Assembly: GCA_014729955.1 (NCBI GenBank)
Contig: WJJA01000204.1
Coordinates: 1 to 9,272 of the forward strand
Direction of reading: 5' to 3'
Source: a bacterium
GTDB taxonomy: Bacteria; Electryoneota; Electryoneia; Electryoneales; Electryoneaceae
DNA length: 9,272 nucleotides
Shown: in pieces, positions 1 to 5,518 of the stretch
Numbering within the stretch: the first letter of the stretch is position 1
Layout: each line of letters begins with the position of its first letter
Notes under the pieces: model-generated
Databases searched by the model: none
Seen by the model: only the letters and a program-made list of their open reading frames with translations
Told to the model about the DNA's origin: nothing
Translations under genes and position numbers: made by a program

Positions 1-49
1 GACAGCGTGACGAATACGAACACGAGCAACGATCGGATAGGATGGAGCG
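1..49 (+). other. Spacer upstream of rplP, possibly containing the end of rpsC
   Basis: In the usual gene order rpsC (ribosomal protein S3) lies just upstream of rplP. One frame has a TGA at 8-10, which would leave a 39-nt spacer similar to others here (37-52 nt). Another frame stays open to 71 and would overlap rplP. Too little sequence is present to tell which frame, if either, is the S3 tail. The part nearest rplP holds AGGA at 39-42, seven bases before the rplP start, as a plausible ribosome binding site. Confidence 0.35.
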
Positions 50-463
50 ATGCTTGCACCAAAGCGAGTGAAACACCGCAAGGTTCAGAAGGGTCGTATG
101 CGCGGGAAGTCGCACCGCGGCAATTCGATCTCCTTCGGACAGTACGGTATCATGGCCCTTGAGGCGGGCTGGATCACCTCCCGGCAGATCGAGGCCGCCC
201 GTGTGGCGATTACCCGTAAGGTGAAGCGCGGCGGCAAGGTGTGGATCCGAATCTTCCCGCACAAACCCGTGACCAAGAAGCCCGCGGAAGTACGTATGGG
301 TAAGGGCAAGGGTTCGCCCGAATACTGGGTGGCGGTGGTGAAGCCGGGTCGCATCATGTTCGAGCTGGGCGGGGTCAGCCCGACGCTTGCGAAGCAGGCG
401 TTGCGTCTGGCCGGGTTCAAGCTGCCGATCAAGACCAAAGTGATCGAACGGTTGGAGGCGTAA
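50..463 (+). CDS. rplP: 50S ribosomal protein L16
   Basis: L16 is a large-subunit protein near the peptidyl transferase centre and the A/P tRNA sites. The 137-residue product has the family's usual length. It opens with the typical MLAPKRVKHRKVQKGRMRG segment. The conserved RMGKGKGSPEYWVAVVKPG block lies at residues 82-100, and R82 aligns with the arginine that is hydroxylated in E. coli L16 (Arg81); whether it is modified here is unknown. The ATG at 50 matches the family N-terminus and is preceded by AGGA at 39-42. Four bases separate it from rpmC, whose Shine-Dalgarno lies inside this gene, so the two are probably translationally coupled. Nothing looks truncated. Confidence 0.98.
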   Translation: MLAPKRVKHRKVQKGRMRGKSHRGNSISFGQYGIMALEAGWITSRQIEAARVAITRKVKRGGKVWIRIFPHKPVTKKPAEVRMGKGKGSPEYWVAVVKPGRIMFELGGVSPTLAKQALRLAGFKLPIKTKVIERLEA

Positions 464-467
464 CGAT

Positions 468-719
468 ATGCTGCGTCGAGAATGGCAGGACTTGCGCACG
501 CTGAGCGTTGAAGAGCTGGAGTCACGGCTTGACGATGCACAGGAAGAGCTGGCGAACCTCCAATTCCAACTCGGGTCGCATCAGCTGGAGAATCCCATCA
601 AGGTGCGTTACCAGCGTCGGGATGTCGCACGGTTGAAGACCCTGATCCGTGAAAAGAAGATGGAAGAGGCGAAGAAGGCCGTCGAAACGGAATCGGCGAC
701 CGCCGAGGCGGAGGAGTAA
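468..719 (+). CDS. rpmC: 50S ribosomal protein L29 with an acidic C-terminal tail
   Basis: L29 is a small, mainly helical large-subunit protein near the polypeptide exit tunnel, where it contributes to the docking area for nascent-chain factors. The core (about residues 7-66) has the family pattern: LRTLSVEELESRLDDAQEEL, then LQFQLGSHQLENP and the basic second helix ending in LIREKK. At 83 residues it is longer than the usual 60-70. The extra part, about 67-83, is Ala/Glu-rich and acidic (ending ATAEAEE) and probably disordered. The ATG at 468 has GGAGG at 454-458 inside rplP, nine bases away. The gene ends three bases before rpsQ, and its last codons supply the rpsQ ribosome binding site. 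Confidence 0.97.
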   Translation: MLRREWQDLRTLSVEELESRLDDAQEELANLQFQLGSHQLENPIKVRYQRRDVARLKTLIREKKMEEAKKAVETESATAEAEE

Positions 720-722
720 GCC

Positions 723-986
723 GTGACAGAGAAGCAGCGTGGCAACAGGAAGGTGATGACGGGCCTGGTGGTGTCCGACCGGAACGACAAGACCGTGACC
801 GTGCTGGTCACACGGCGGTTCCGTCATCCGCTGTACAAGAAGTTCATCAATCGGTCGAAGAAATATCACGCCCACGACGCCGACAACAGTTGCGGCGTCG
901 GTGATACGGTGCGTGTGGTCGAAACCCGGCCCATGTCCCGGACGAAACGTTGGCGTGTAACGGAAATTGTGAAGAAGGCCGTGTAA
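723..986 (+). CDS. rpsQ: 30S ribosomal protein S17
   Basis: S17 is a primary 16S rRNA-binding protein of the small subunit with an OB fold. The 87-residue product shows the diagnostic order GLVVSDRNDKTVTVLVTRRF (about 14-33), HPLYKKF, then the S17 signature region around GDTVRVVETRPMSRTKRWRV (about 60-79). The start is GTG at 723; no in-frame ATG sits at the family N-terminus, and a strong GGAGGAG at 710-716 lies six bases upstream within the end of rpmC. The spacing of three bases from rpmC suggests coupling. A 37-nt spacer to rplN follows. Confidence 0.98.
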   Translation: MTEKQRGNRKVMTGLVVSDRNDKTVTVLVTRRFRHPLYKKFINRSKKYHAHDADNSCGVGDTVRVVETRPMSRTKRWRVTEIVKKAV

Positions 987-1023
987 CCGTTGGGCCTCGA
1001 CGGCCTGTCGGACGAGGGCGATC

Positions 1024-1392
1024 ATGATCCAGGAAGAAACGTTGTTGAACGTCGCCGACAACACCGGCGCGAAGAAGGTCAAGTGCTTCCGTGTGCTGGG
1101 CGGTTCGAAACGCCGGTACGCCTCGGTGGGCGACGTGATTATGGTAAGTGTGAAGCAGGCGATTCCGAACTCGGCGGTAAAGAAGGGTTCGATTCAGAAG
1201 GCGGTGATTGTGCGCACGAAAAAGGCCGTGCGCCGGCGGGACGGATCGTACATCCGTTTCGATGACAACGCCGCGGTGATCATTGACGAGCGATACGAGC
1301 CGCGCGGCACACGTATTTTCGGGCCGGTGGCCCGCGAACTGCGTGAACGCGCGTACATGAAAATCGTAAGCCTGGCGCCGGAGGTTCTCTAA
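1024..1392 (+). CDS. rplN: 50S ribosomal protein L14
   Basis: L14 sits at the subunit interface of the 50S subunit and contacts 16S rRNA in bridge formation. The product is 122 residues, exactly the usual size. It begins MIQEETLLNVADNTGAKK and keeps the signature segments: GDVIMVSVKQAIP around 36-48, VRTKK around 63-67, and the C-terminal GTRIFGPVARELRE around 95-108. The ATG at 1024 is preceded by GAGGG at 1014-1018. The stop codon TAA (1390-1392) shares its last A with the ATG of rplX, giving a TAATG junction and probable termination-reinitiation coupling. No anomaly is seen in the protein. Confidence 0.99.
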   Translation: MIQEETLLNVADNTGAKKVKCFRVLGGSKRRYASVGDVIMVSVKQAIPNSAVKKGSIQKAVIVRTKKAVRRRDGSYIRFDDNAAVIIDERYEPRGTRIFGPVARELRERAYMKIVSLAPEVL

Positions 1393-1751
1393 TGTACAGG
1401 CGCAAGAAAAAGACAGCCCCGCATGCGATGAAAGTTCGAAAGGGCGACGAAGTCGTCGTGATCGCAGGCAACGACAAGGGCAAAAAGGGCAAAGTGTTGA
1501 AGGTGTTCCCGGACGAGGATCGCGTCATCGTCGAGGGAGTCAACCAGATCAAGCGCCACACCAAACCGCGTCCGAACATGCCCCAGGGCGGGATCATCGA
1601 ACGCGAAGGCAAGATTCACGCCTCGAACGTGATGGTGCTCGATCCGAAATCCGGCAAGCCGACCCGGATCGGCCACAAATTTGTGACCGGCGAAGATGGT
1701 AAGAAGAAACGGGTGCGCGTGGCACGTGCGTCCGGTGAAGTTCTCGGCTAA
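1392..1751 (+). CDS. rplX: 50S ribosomal protein L24
   Basis: L24 is an early assembly protein of the 50S subunit that binds 23S rRNA and lies by the tunnel exit. The 119-residue protein contains the KOW motif (about 13-40, MKVRKGDEVVVIAGNDKGKK), followed by the conserved VNQIKRHTKP segment at 50-59 and PQGGIIEREGKIHASNVM at 64-81. The ATG at 1392 overlaps the rplN stop by one base and has GGAGG at 1380-1384, seven bases upstream. This start adds a 12-residue basic leader (MYRRKKKTAPHA) before the KOW motif. Met13 is an alternative start but has no comparable ribosome binding site. Confidence 0.98.
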   Translation: MYRRKKKTAPHAMKVRKGDEVVVIAGNDKGKKGKVLKVFPDEDRVIVEGVNQIKRHTKPRPNMPQGGIIEREGKIHASNVMVLDPKSGKPTRIGHKFVTGEDGKKKRVRVARASGEVLG

Positions 1752-1762
1752 GGGGTCGAATC

Positions 1763-2482
1763 GTGGCGAAGAAAGAAAAACAGCAGCAGAAGCCGGCGAA
1801 GCAACAGGCCGGCGGCGGCGGCAAAAAGAAGAAAAAAGGCGACCAGCCTGAGCCGTCCCAGGACAAGAAAAAGAAAGGCGGCGCGCAGGAAGTGATCGCT
1901 ACCCCGGAGGGGTACATTCCTCGCCTGCTGAAGCAATACCGGGAAACGGCGGTGCCGAACCTGAAGGAAAAATTCGGGTTTGACAACGTGATGCAGGTGC
2001 CGACCGTATACAAAGTGATTCTGAATGTCGGTATCGGCGATGCGCACCAGGACCAGAAGCTGCTCGACAGCGTGATTGAGGAGCTGGAGATCATCACCGG
2101 GCAGAAGCCGGTGATCACCCGGGCCCGCAAGTCGATCTCGAACTTCAAGTTGCGGGAAGGAATGCAGGTCGGTGTGCGAGTGACTCTGCGCCGCTATCGG
2201 ATGTGGGAGTTCCTCGACCGTCTCTTCAACCTGACCGCGCCTCGTATCCGTGACTTCCGCGGGTTCAGCGACAAGTCGTTTGACGGACGGGGCAACTATT
2301 CGATCGGCATCAAAGAGCAGATCGTGTTCCCGGAAATCGATTACGATCGCGTGGCGAAGATTCACGGGATGGACATTACGATGGTCACGACGGCGGAGAA
2401 TGACGAACAGGCTTACGGCCTGCTGAGCGAGCTGGGATGCCCGTTCCGCAAGCGTGAGAAGAAAGCCGAAGCCGCCGCGTAA
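1763..2482 (+). CDS. rplE: 50S ribosomal protein L5 with a Lys-rich N-terminal extension
   Basis: L5 binds 5S rRNA and helps form the central protuberance of the 50S subunit. The core starts near residue 51 (YIPRLLKQYRETAVPNLKEK) and runs through MQVPTVYKVILNVGIGDA (77-94), ITGQKPVITRARKSISNFKLREG (111-133) and the C-terminal domain with DFRGFSDKSFDGRGNYSIG (164-182). The whole protein is 239 residues; the family norm is about 180. Most of the excess is residues 1-50, rich in Lys, Gln and Gly. The GTG at 1763 has AGGGG at 1751-1755, seven bases upstream, and sits 11 bases after rplX. An internal GTG at 1892 (residue 44) would give 196 residues but has AGGA only one base away and would leave a 140-nt gap, so I prefer the upstream start. 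The C-terminus ends in a short Lys/Glu/Ala tail. Confidence 0.97.
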   Translation: MAKKEKQQQKPAKQQAGGGGKKKKKGDQPEPSQDKKKKGGAQEVIATPEGYIPRLLKQYRETAVPNLKEKFGFDNVMQVPTVYKVILNVGIGDAHQDQKLLDSVIEELEIITGQKPVITRARKSISNFKLREGMQVGVRVTLRRYRMWEFLDRLFNLTAPRIRDFRGFSDKSFDGRGNYSIGIKEQIVFPEIDYDRVAKIHGMDITMVTTAENDEQAYGLLSELGCPFRKREKKAEAAA

Positions 2483-2494
2483 AGGAGAGCAGGT

Positions 2495-2680
2495 ATGGCC
2501 ACGAAAGCGTGGGTTGCCAAGCAGAAGCGTGAACCGAAATTCAAAGTCCGGAAATACAATCGCTGCCAGCGGTGCGGCCGGCCCCGTGCATACATCCGCA
2601 AGTTCGGGCTCTGCCGTATCTGCTTCCGCGATCTGGCGTTGAACGGACAGATTCCGGGCGTAAGCAAGTCGTCCTGGTAG
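2495..2680 (+). CDS. rpsN: 30S ribosomal protein S14, zinc-binding (type Z)
   Basis: S14 is a late-assembling protein of the 30S head. This is the short 61-residue zinc form: four cysteines at 24, 27, 40 and 43 form two CxxC pairs (CQRC and CRIC). The family ending GQIPGVSKSSW is intact. The ATG at 2495 follows a strong AAAGGAG at 2481-2487, seven bases upstream, just after the rplE stop. The stop TAG (2678-2680) lies inside a GTAG that is repeated after the inverted-repeat element immediately downstream, so that element may have inserted at the very end of this gene without altering the protein. Confidence 0.99.
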   Translation: MATKAWVAKQKREPKFKVRKYNRCQRCGRPRAYIRKFGLCRICFRDLALNGQIPGVSKSSW

Positions 2681-2803
2681 TTTAATTGCGAATTGATCAT
2701 TACGAATGACGAATTGCCGGTGGAATACTTGGCCGGACGCTCTAGAATGAAGCATGGAAACTCGTTCCAATTCGTAATTCGCAACTCGCAATTCTGAATT
2801 GAA
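2681..2803. repeat. 123-bp inverted-repeat element with heptamer-built arms (MITE/STRR-like)
   Basis: The left arm (2681-2716) and right arm (2768-2803) are inverted complements over 36 bases with 27 matches and no gaps; the central segment is 51 nt (2717-2767). Each arm divides into five degenerate 7-mers such as CGAATTG (2689-2695, 2710-2716) and TAATTCG (2775-2781). By hand count the arms hold 11 and 13 G+C of 36, far below the neighbouring genes. GTAG occurs immediately before (2677-2680) and after (2804-2807), a candidate 4-bp target-site duplication. No transposase is encoded. Heptamer repeats of this kind are known in several bacteria as short tandemly repeated sequences, and give spurious reading frames containing strings like ELRIT or FVIRNS. 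That it is mobile is inference. Confidence 0.7.
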
Positions 2804-2846
2804 GTAGTGGCGTGGTTAAGTCCACACAACCAGAAGGAAACTGACC
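2804..2846 (+). promoter_or_regulatory. rpsH leader with ribosome binding site
   Basis: This is the remaining spacer between the repeat element and rpsH. AAGGA at 2834-2838 lies eight bases before the ATG and decides the rpsH start. A weak four-base stem (GTGG 2812-2815 with CCAC 2822-2825) is present. Without the element and one GTAG copy, the rpsN-rpsH gap would be 39 nt, like the other spacers in this cluster. I see no convincing promoter here or in the central part of the repeat. Confidence 0.5.
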
Positions 2847-3248
2847 ATGTCGGGAGTAACCGACCCGATTGCGGACTACCTGGCGCGCGTCCGCAACGCG
2901 ATCATCGCACGAAAGCGTCGAGTCGATGTGCCGGCGTCCAACTTGAAGCGTGACATTACACGGCTTCTGAAGGACGAGGGGTACATTTACGACTACATCA
3001 ACATTGAAGACGGCAAGCAGGGGATCATCCGCATCTTCCTGAAGTTCGACCGCAACCAGGTACCGGCGATCACCGGCCTGAAGCGTGTCAGCCGACCGGG
3101 TTTGCGCCAGTACGTGGGATCCAACGAGATTCCGCGGGTACGCAACGGTCTCGGCATTGCGGTGATCAGCACGTCGAGCGGTCTGATGACCGGCCACCGC
3201 GCGAAGAAGGAAAAGGTCGGCGGCGAAGTGCTTTGCTACGTCTGGTAG
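2847..3248 (+). CDS. rpsH: 30S ribosomal protein S8
   Basis: S8 is a primary 16S rRNA-binding protein that organises the central domain of the 30S subunit. In E. coli it is also the translational repressor of the spc operon; whether that holds here cannot be seen. The product is 133 residues, the usual size. It starts with the typical TDPIADYLARVRNA (5-18) and ends with the signature ISTSSGLMTGHRAKKEKVGG followed by EVLCYVW (107-133). The ATG at 2847 is supported by AAGGA at 2834-2838. It is the first gene after the repeat element, so its expression depends on transcription through that element or on an unseen promoter. Confidence 0.99.
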   Translation: MSGVTDPIADYLARVRNAIIARKRRVDVPASNLKRDITRLLKDEGYIYDYINIEDGKQGIIRIFLKFDRNQVPAITGLKRVSRPGLRQYVGSNEIPRVRNGLGIAVISTSSGLMTGHRAKKEKVGGEVLCYVW

Positions 3249-3287
3249 AAACGAGGAACGACGGCCCTTGGGCACGGCCCGGGGTCT

Positions 3288-3306
3288 GGAGGCTGACATG
3301 ATGATG
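3288..3306 (+). promoter_or_regulatory. rplF ribosome binding site and triple ATG
   Basis: GGAGG at 3288-3292 is followed by three consecutive in-frame ATG codons at 3298, 3301 and 3304. The spacings are 5, 8 and 11 bases, so the middle ATG is best placed, while the last corresponds to the usual family start MSRIGK. The three choices differ only by one or two extra methionines. Confidence 0.6.
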
Positions 3307-3888
3307 TCGCGAATCGGAAAGATGCCGATTGACATACCCGACAAGGTGGATGTCAAGGTCGACGGCCAGAGGGTGACCGTGAAGGGGCCGAAGGGTGAGT
3401 TGACGCAGGAGATCCGGGACGAGATCGAAGTGGTCCTGGAAGACAAGCTCCTCCGCGTTGTCCCGCGCGGCGAAACCCAGCTGCACCGCAGTCTGTACGG
3501 CCTGTCGCGCACCCTGTTGAACAATATGGTTGTCGGGGTTACCGAAGGCTATCAGAAGTCCCTGATCATTGCGGGTGTCGGGTATTCCGCGGAACTGAAG
3601 GGACCGGGCCTGCTGCTGAAGGTCGGGTATTCCCACCCGGTCTGGATCGCGCCCCCCCCGGGGGTAAACTTCGAGGTGCTGCAGCCGAGCCAGTGGGGTG
3701 AAGCGGGCATCAAGAAGCAGATCGACAACCAGAACCAGGCAATCCGCGTGTCGGGTGTGAACAAGGCACTTGTGGGGCAGGTGGCGGCAAGGATCCGCAT
3801 GATTCGTCCGCCGGAACCGTACAAGGGCAAAGGAATTCGGTACAACGAAGAGCAAGTGCGGCGCAAGGCCGGAAAGGCGGCGAAGTAA
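3301..3888 (+). CDS. rplF: 50S ribosomal protein L6 with an internal insertion
   Basis: L6 binds 23S rRNA near the sarcin-ricin loop and the factor-binding region. From the middle ATG the product is 195 residues, against a usual 177-180. It shows MSRIGKMPIDIP at the N-terminus, VTVKGPKGEL, LIIAGVGYSAELKGPGLLL and GYSHPV in the middle, and the signature RPPEPYKGKGIRYNEEQVRR near the C-terminus. The excess is an insertion of about 18 residues at 128-145 (from QPSQWGEAGIKKQ on), between FEVL and the strand QAIRVSG. It is encoded at about 3682-3735. An in-frame TTG at 3268 would add ten residues unlike the family and has no good ribosome binding site. The gene contains a run of eight C then five G at 3652-3664. 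Three bases separate it from rplR. Confidence 0.98.
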   Translation: MMSRIGKMPIDIPDKVDVKVDGQRVTVKGPKGELTQEIRDEIEVVLEDKLLRVVPRGETQLHRSLYGLSRTLLNNMVVGVTEGYQKSLIIAGVGYSAELKGPGLLLKVGYSHPVWIAPPPGVNFEVLQPSQWGEAGIKKQIDNQNQAIRVSGVNKALVGQVAARIRMIRPPEPYKGKGIRYNEEQVRRKAGKAAK

Positions 3889-3891
3889 ACC

Positions 3892-4293
3892 ATGGCTGAC
3901 TATCCGAATCGAATCGCGGCGCAGCGCCGCAGGCGCAAACTGCGGGTTCGCAAGAAGGTGCACGGCACGGCGGAACGGCCGCGCCTGGTGATCAACCGGT
4001 CGCTGAAGCACATCGCCGCGAGCCTGGTGAACGATGAAGAAGGCCGGACGCTGATGGGCGTGTCCGACATCGTCCTGCAGGGCGGCGACCAGTTCCCCGT
4101 ACCCGACGATGTCATGAAGACCATCAAGAAGAACCACAAGGTGCAGTTGGCCTATCGTGTCGGTATGGCGTTGGCCGAGAAGGCGAAGGACAAGGGGTAC
4201 GACAGGGTTGTGTTCGACCGGAACGGCCTGCGATACCACGGTCGTGTGAAGGCCGTGGCGGACGGCGCCCGTAAAGGAGGGTTGAAGTTTTGA
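3892..4293 (+). CDS. rplR: 50S ribosomal protein L18
   Basis: L18 binds 5S rRNA and, with L5, anchors it in the central protuberance. The 133-residue protein has a very basic N-terminal tail (RRRRKLRVRKKVHG at 12-25), the RPRLVINRSLKHIAASLV segment (29-46), and the conserved ending VVFDRNGLRYHGRVKAVADGARKGGLKF at 106-133. It is somewhat longer than the common 115-122; the extra residues appear to be in the middle, around QGGDQFPVPDDVMKTIKKNHK (63-83). The ATG at 3892 has only a weak GAAG at 3882-3885, so translation is probably coupled to rplF, three bases upstream. Its TGA overlaps the rpsE TTG start. Confidence 0.98.
   Translation: MADYPNRIAAQRRRRKLRVRKKVHGTAERPRLVINRSLKHIAASLVNDEEGRTLMGVSDIVLQGGDQFPVPDDVMKTIKKNHKVQLAYRVGMALAEKAKDKGYDRVVFDRNGLRYHGRVKAVADGARKGGLKF
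4273..4292 (+). promoter_or_regulatory. Ribosome binding site selecting the rpsE TTG start
   Basis: AAAGGAGG at 4273-4280 is the strongest anti-16S match in the window and lies within the end of rplR. It stands nine bases from the TTG at 4290, compensating for the weak start codon. Confidence 0.7.
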
Positions 4294-4817
4294 ACCGGAA
4301 GCGTGAACGAAACGACCAGAAAGATTCCGCCGCCGATCTCGGGCTGATCGAACGCGTTGTTCATATCAACCGTGTCGCGAAGGTGGTCAAGGGCGGCCGG
4401 AACTTCAGCTTCAACGCGATTGTGGTGGTCGGTGACGGCCGCGGCAGGGTCGGATACGGCCTCGGCAAGGCGCGTGAGGTAGCCGAAGCGATTACCAAGG
4501 GCACCGATATCGCCAAGCGGAACATGAAGCCGTACCCGATGGTGCAGGCGACAATACCGCATCCGATTATCGGGCGTTTCGGCGCGGCGAAGGTGGTGTT
4601 GAATCCCTCCGCCCCCGGTACCGGTGTGATCGCCGGCGGTCCGGTCCGCGCCGTGATGGAGTGCCTCGGCATCCGTGACGTGCTCACCAAGAGCATCGGC
4701 AGCCGTAACGCTCACAACCTGGTGAAGGCGGCGTTTGCGGGCCTGGAGAAGATGGAAAGCCCCGAAGCGGTGGCGTACAAACGCGGCAAGAATGTCCGGG
4801 AGGTGCTCGGGCTATGA
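4290..4817 (+). CDS. rpsE: 30S ribosomal protein S5
   Basis: S5 sits at the mRNA entry side of the 30S subunit and affects decoding fidelity and mRNA unwinding. The 175-residue product has the N-terminal double-stranded-RNA-binding-like domain (about 20-85: ERVVHINRVAKVVKGGRNFS, then VVVGDGRGRVGYGLGKAREV) and the C-terminal domain with APGTGVIAGGPVRAVMECLG (108-127) and the ending GKNVREVLGL. The start is TTG at 4290. It is chosen because AAAGGAGG at 4273-4280 lies nine bases upstream and no other in-frame start precedes the conserved region. The TTG overlaps the rplR TGA (TTGA, 4290-4293), and its own TGA overlaps the rpmD ATG (ATGA, 4814-4817). Confidence 0.98.
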   Translation: MNRKRERNDQKDSAADLGLIERVVHINRVAKVVKGGRNFSFNAIVVVGDGRGRVGYGLGKAREVAEAITKGTDIAKRNMKPYPMVQATIPHPIIGRFGAAKVVLNPSAPGTGVIAGGPVRAVMECLGIRDVLTKSIGSRNAHNLVKAAFAGLEKMESPEAVAYKRGKNVREVLGL

Positions 4818-4999
4818 GTAAGATCAGGGTGACCCAGGTGCGCAGCACGATTCACCAGACCTGGCGACAGAAGCGTGTGGTGAAGGCACTCGGGCTGCGC
4901 AAACCGCACCACAGCAAGGTGCACAAAGATTCCCCGATGATCCGGGGGATGATCAACAAGGTATCTCACCTTGTGAAAACCGAATCGGTCGAGGAATAG
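4814..4999 (+). CDS. rpmD: 50S ribosomal protein L30
   Basis: L30 is a small 23S/5S-associated protein of the 50S subunit, absent from some bacterial lineages but present here. The 61-residue product has the typical start KIRVTQVRSTIHQ and the core KALGLRKPHHSKVHKDSPMI, then IRGMINKVSHLV. Length and sequence are ordinary, with a short acidic end (ESVEE). The ATG at 4814 overlaps the rpsE TGA by four bases, and GGAGG at 4799-4803 lies ten bases upstream. Only four bases separate it from rplO. Confidence 0.97.
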   Translation: MSKIRVTQVRSTIHQTWRQKRVVKALGLRKPHHSKVHKDSPMIRGMINKVSHLVKTESVEE

Positions 5000-5003
5000 G
5001 ATC

Positions 5004-5513
5004 ATGCCGAAGACGTTGCAGAATCTTAGCCCTGCGAAAGGCTCGGTGCGCACGAACAAACGTCGTGGGCGCGGTCTTGGCAGCGGGAACGGCAACACCG
5101 CCGGGCGAGGGCATAAAGGCGCGCAATCCCGTAGCGGATACAAGAACCGCACATGGTTTGAAGGCGGTCAGATGCCGATCCACCGCCGTCTTCCCAAGCG
5201 CGGGTTCAAGAACATCTTCCGTCAACCGTACCAGATCGTAAACCTGGAAGATCTCGCTTTACGCGAAAACCTGACGGAGATTACGCCGGAGACGCTGAAA
5301 GAAGCAGGATTGATTCGTGATGCGAGCGAGCCGGTGAAGCTGCTGGGCAACGGTGAGATTACCCGCGCTCTGACCGTGGAAGTGACCGCGATCAGCAAAT
5401 CGGCGAAGGAGAAGGTGGAGAAGGCCGGCGGGTCGGTGACTCTGCCCCCGGAAGCGCCGAAGCGCGGCAAGCTGAAGAAGAAGTCCGAGCGATTGAGCGA
5501 ACAGGAAGCGTAA
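5004..5513 (+). CDS. rplO: 50S ribosomal protein L15 with a charged C-terminal tail
   Basis: L15 is a late-assembly 50S protein whose extended N-terminal half threads into 23S rRNA. That half shows the glycine- and arginine-rich family signature at about 20-45 (RRGRGLGSGNGNTAGRGHKG, then SRSG) and GGQMPIHRRLPKRGF at 54-68. The C-terminal domain includes EITPETLKEAGLI and the glycine-rich LLGNGEITRALTVEV. At 169 residues it exceeds the usual 145-150. The additional 15-20 residues form a Lys/Glu-rich tail ending in SERLSEQEA. The ATG at 5004 is served by GAGGA at 4991-4995 within rpmD. A 51-nt spacer to secY follows. Confidence 0.98.
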   Translation: MPKTLQNLSPAKGSVRTNKRRGRGLGSGNGNTAGRGHKGAQSRSGYKNRTWFEGGQMPIHRRLPKRGFKNIFRQPYQIVNLEDLALRENLTEITPETLKEAGLIRDASEPVKLLGNGEITRALTVEVTAISKSAKEKVEKAGGSVTLPPEAPKRGKLKKKSERLSEQEA

Positions 5514-5518
5514 ACTAC

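Noticed and set aside
1819..1880. A-rich lysine codons in rplE as a programmed frameshift site
   Set aside because: The A runs are not in the phase of a classic slippery heptamer, and the zero frame continues into intact L5.
2743..2748. TAGAAT in the centre of the repeat as a promoter -10
   Set aside because: No acceptable -35 hexamer is found 16-18 bases upstream; the nearest TTG-type hexamer (2714-2719) is 23 bases away.
1748..2791. Long antisense open frames (also 3166-4239, 5871-6851, 6851-7990 on the minus strand)
   Set aside because: They lie opposite unmistakable conserved genes, have no ribosome binding sites or family resemblance, and are expected from GC-rich third codon positions.
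2747..2797. 16-codon ORF starting MKHGNSF in the repeat element
   Set aside because: It is mostly a translation of the heptamer repeats, has no ribosome binding site and is very short.
3268..3300. TTG at 3268 as the rplF start
   Set aside because: It adds ten residues unlike L6, and the GGAGG at 3288-3292 points to the ATG cluster at 3298-3306.
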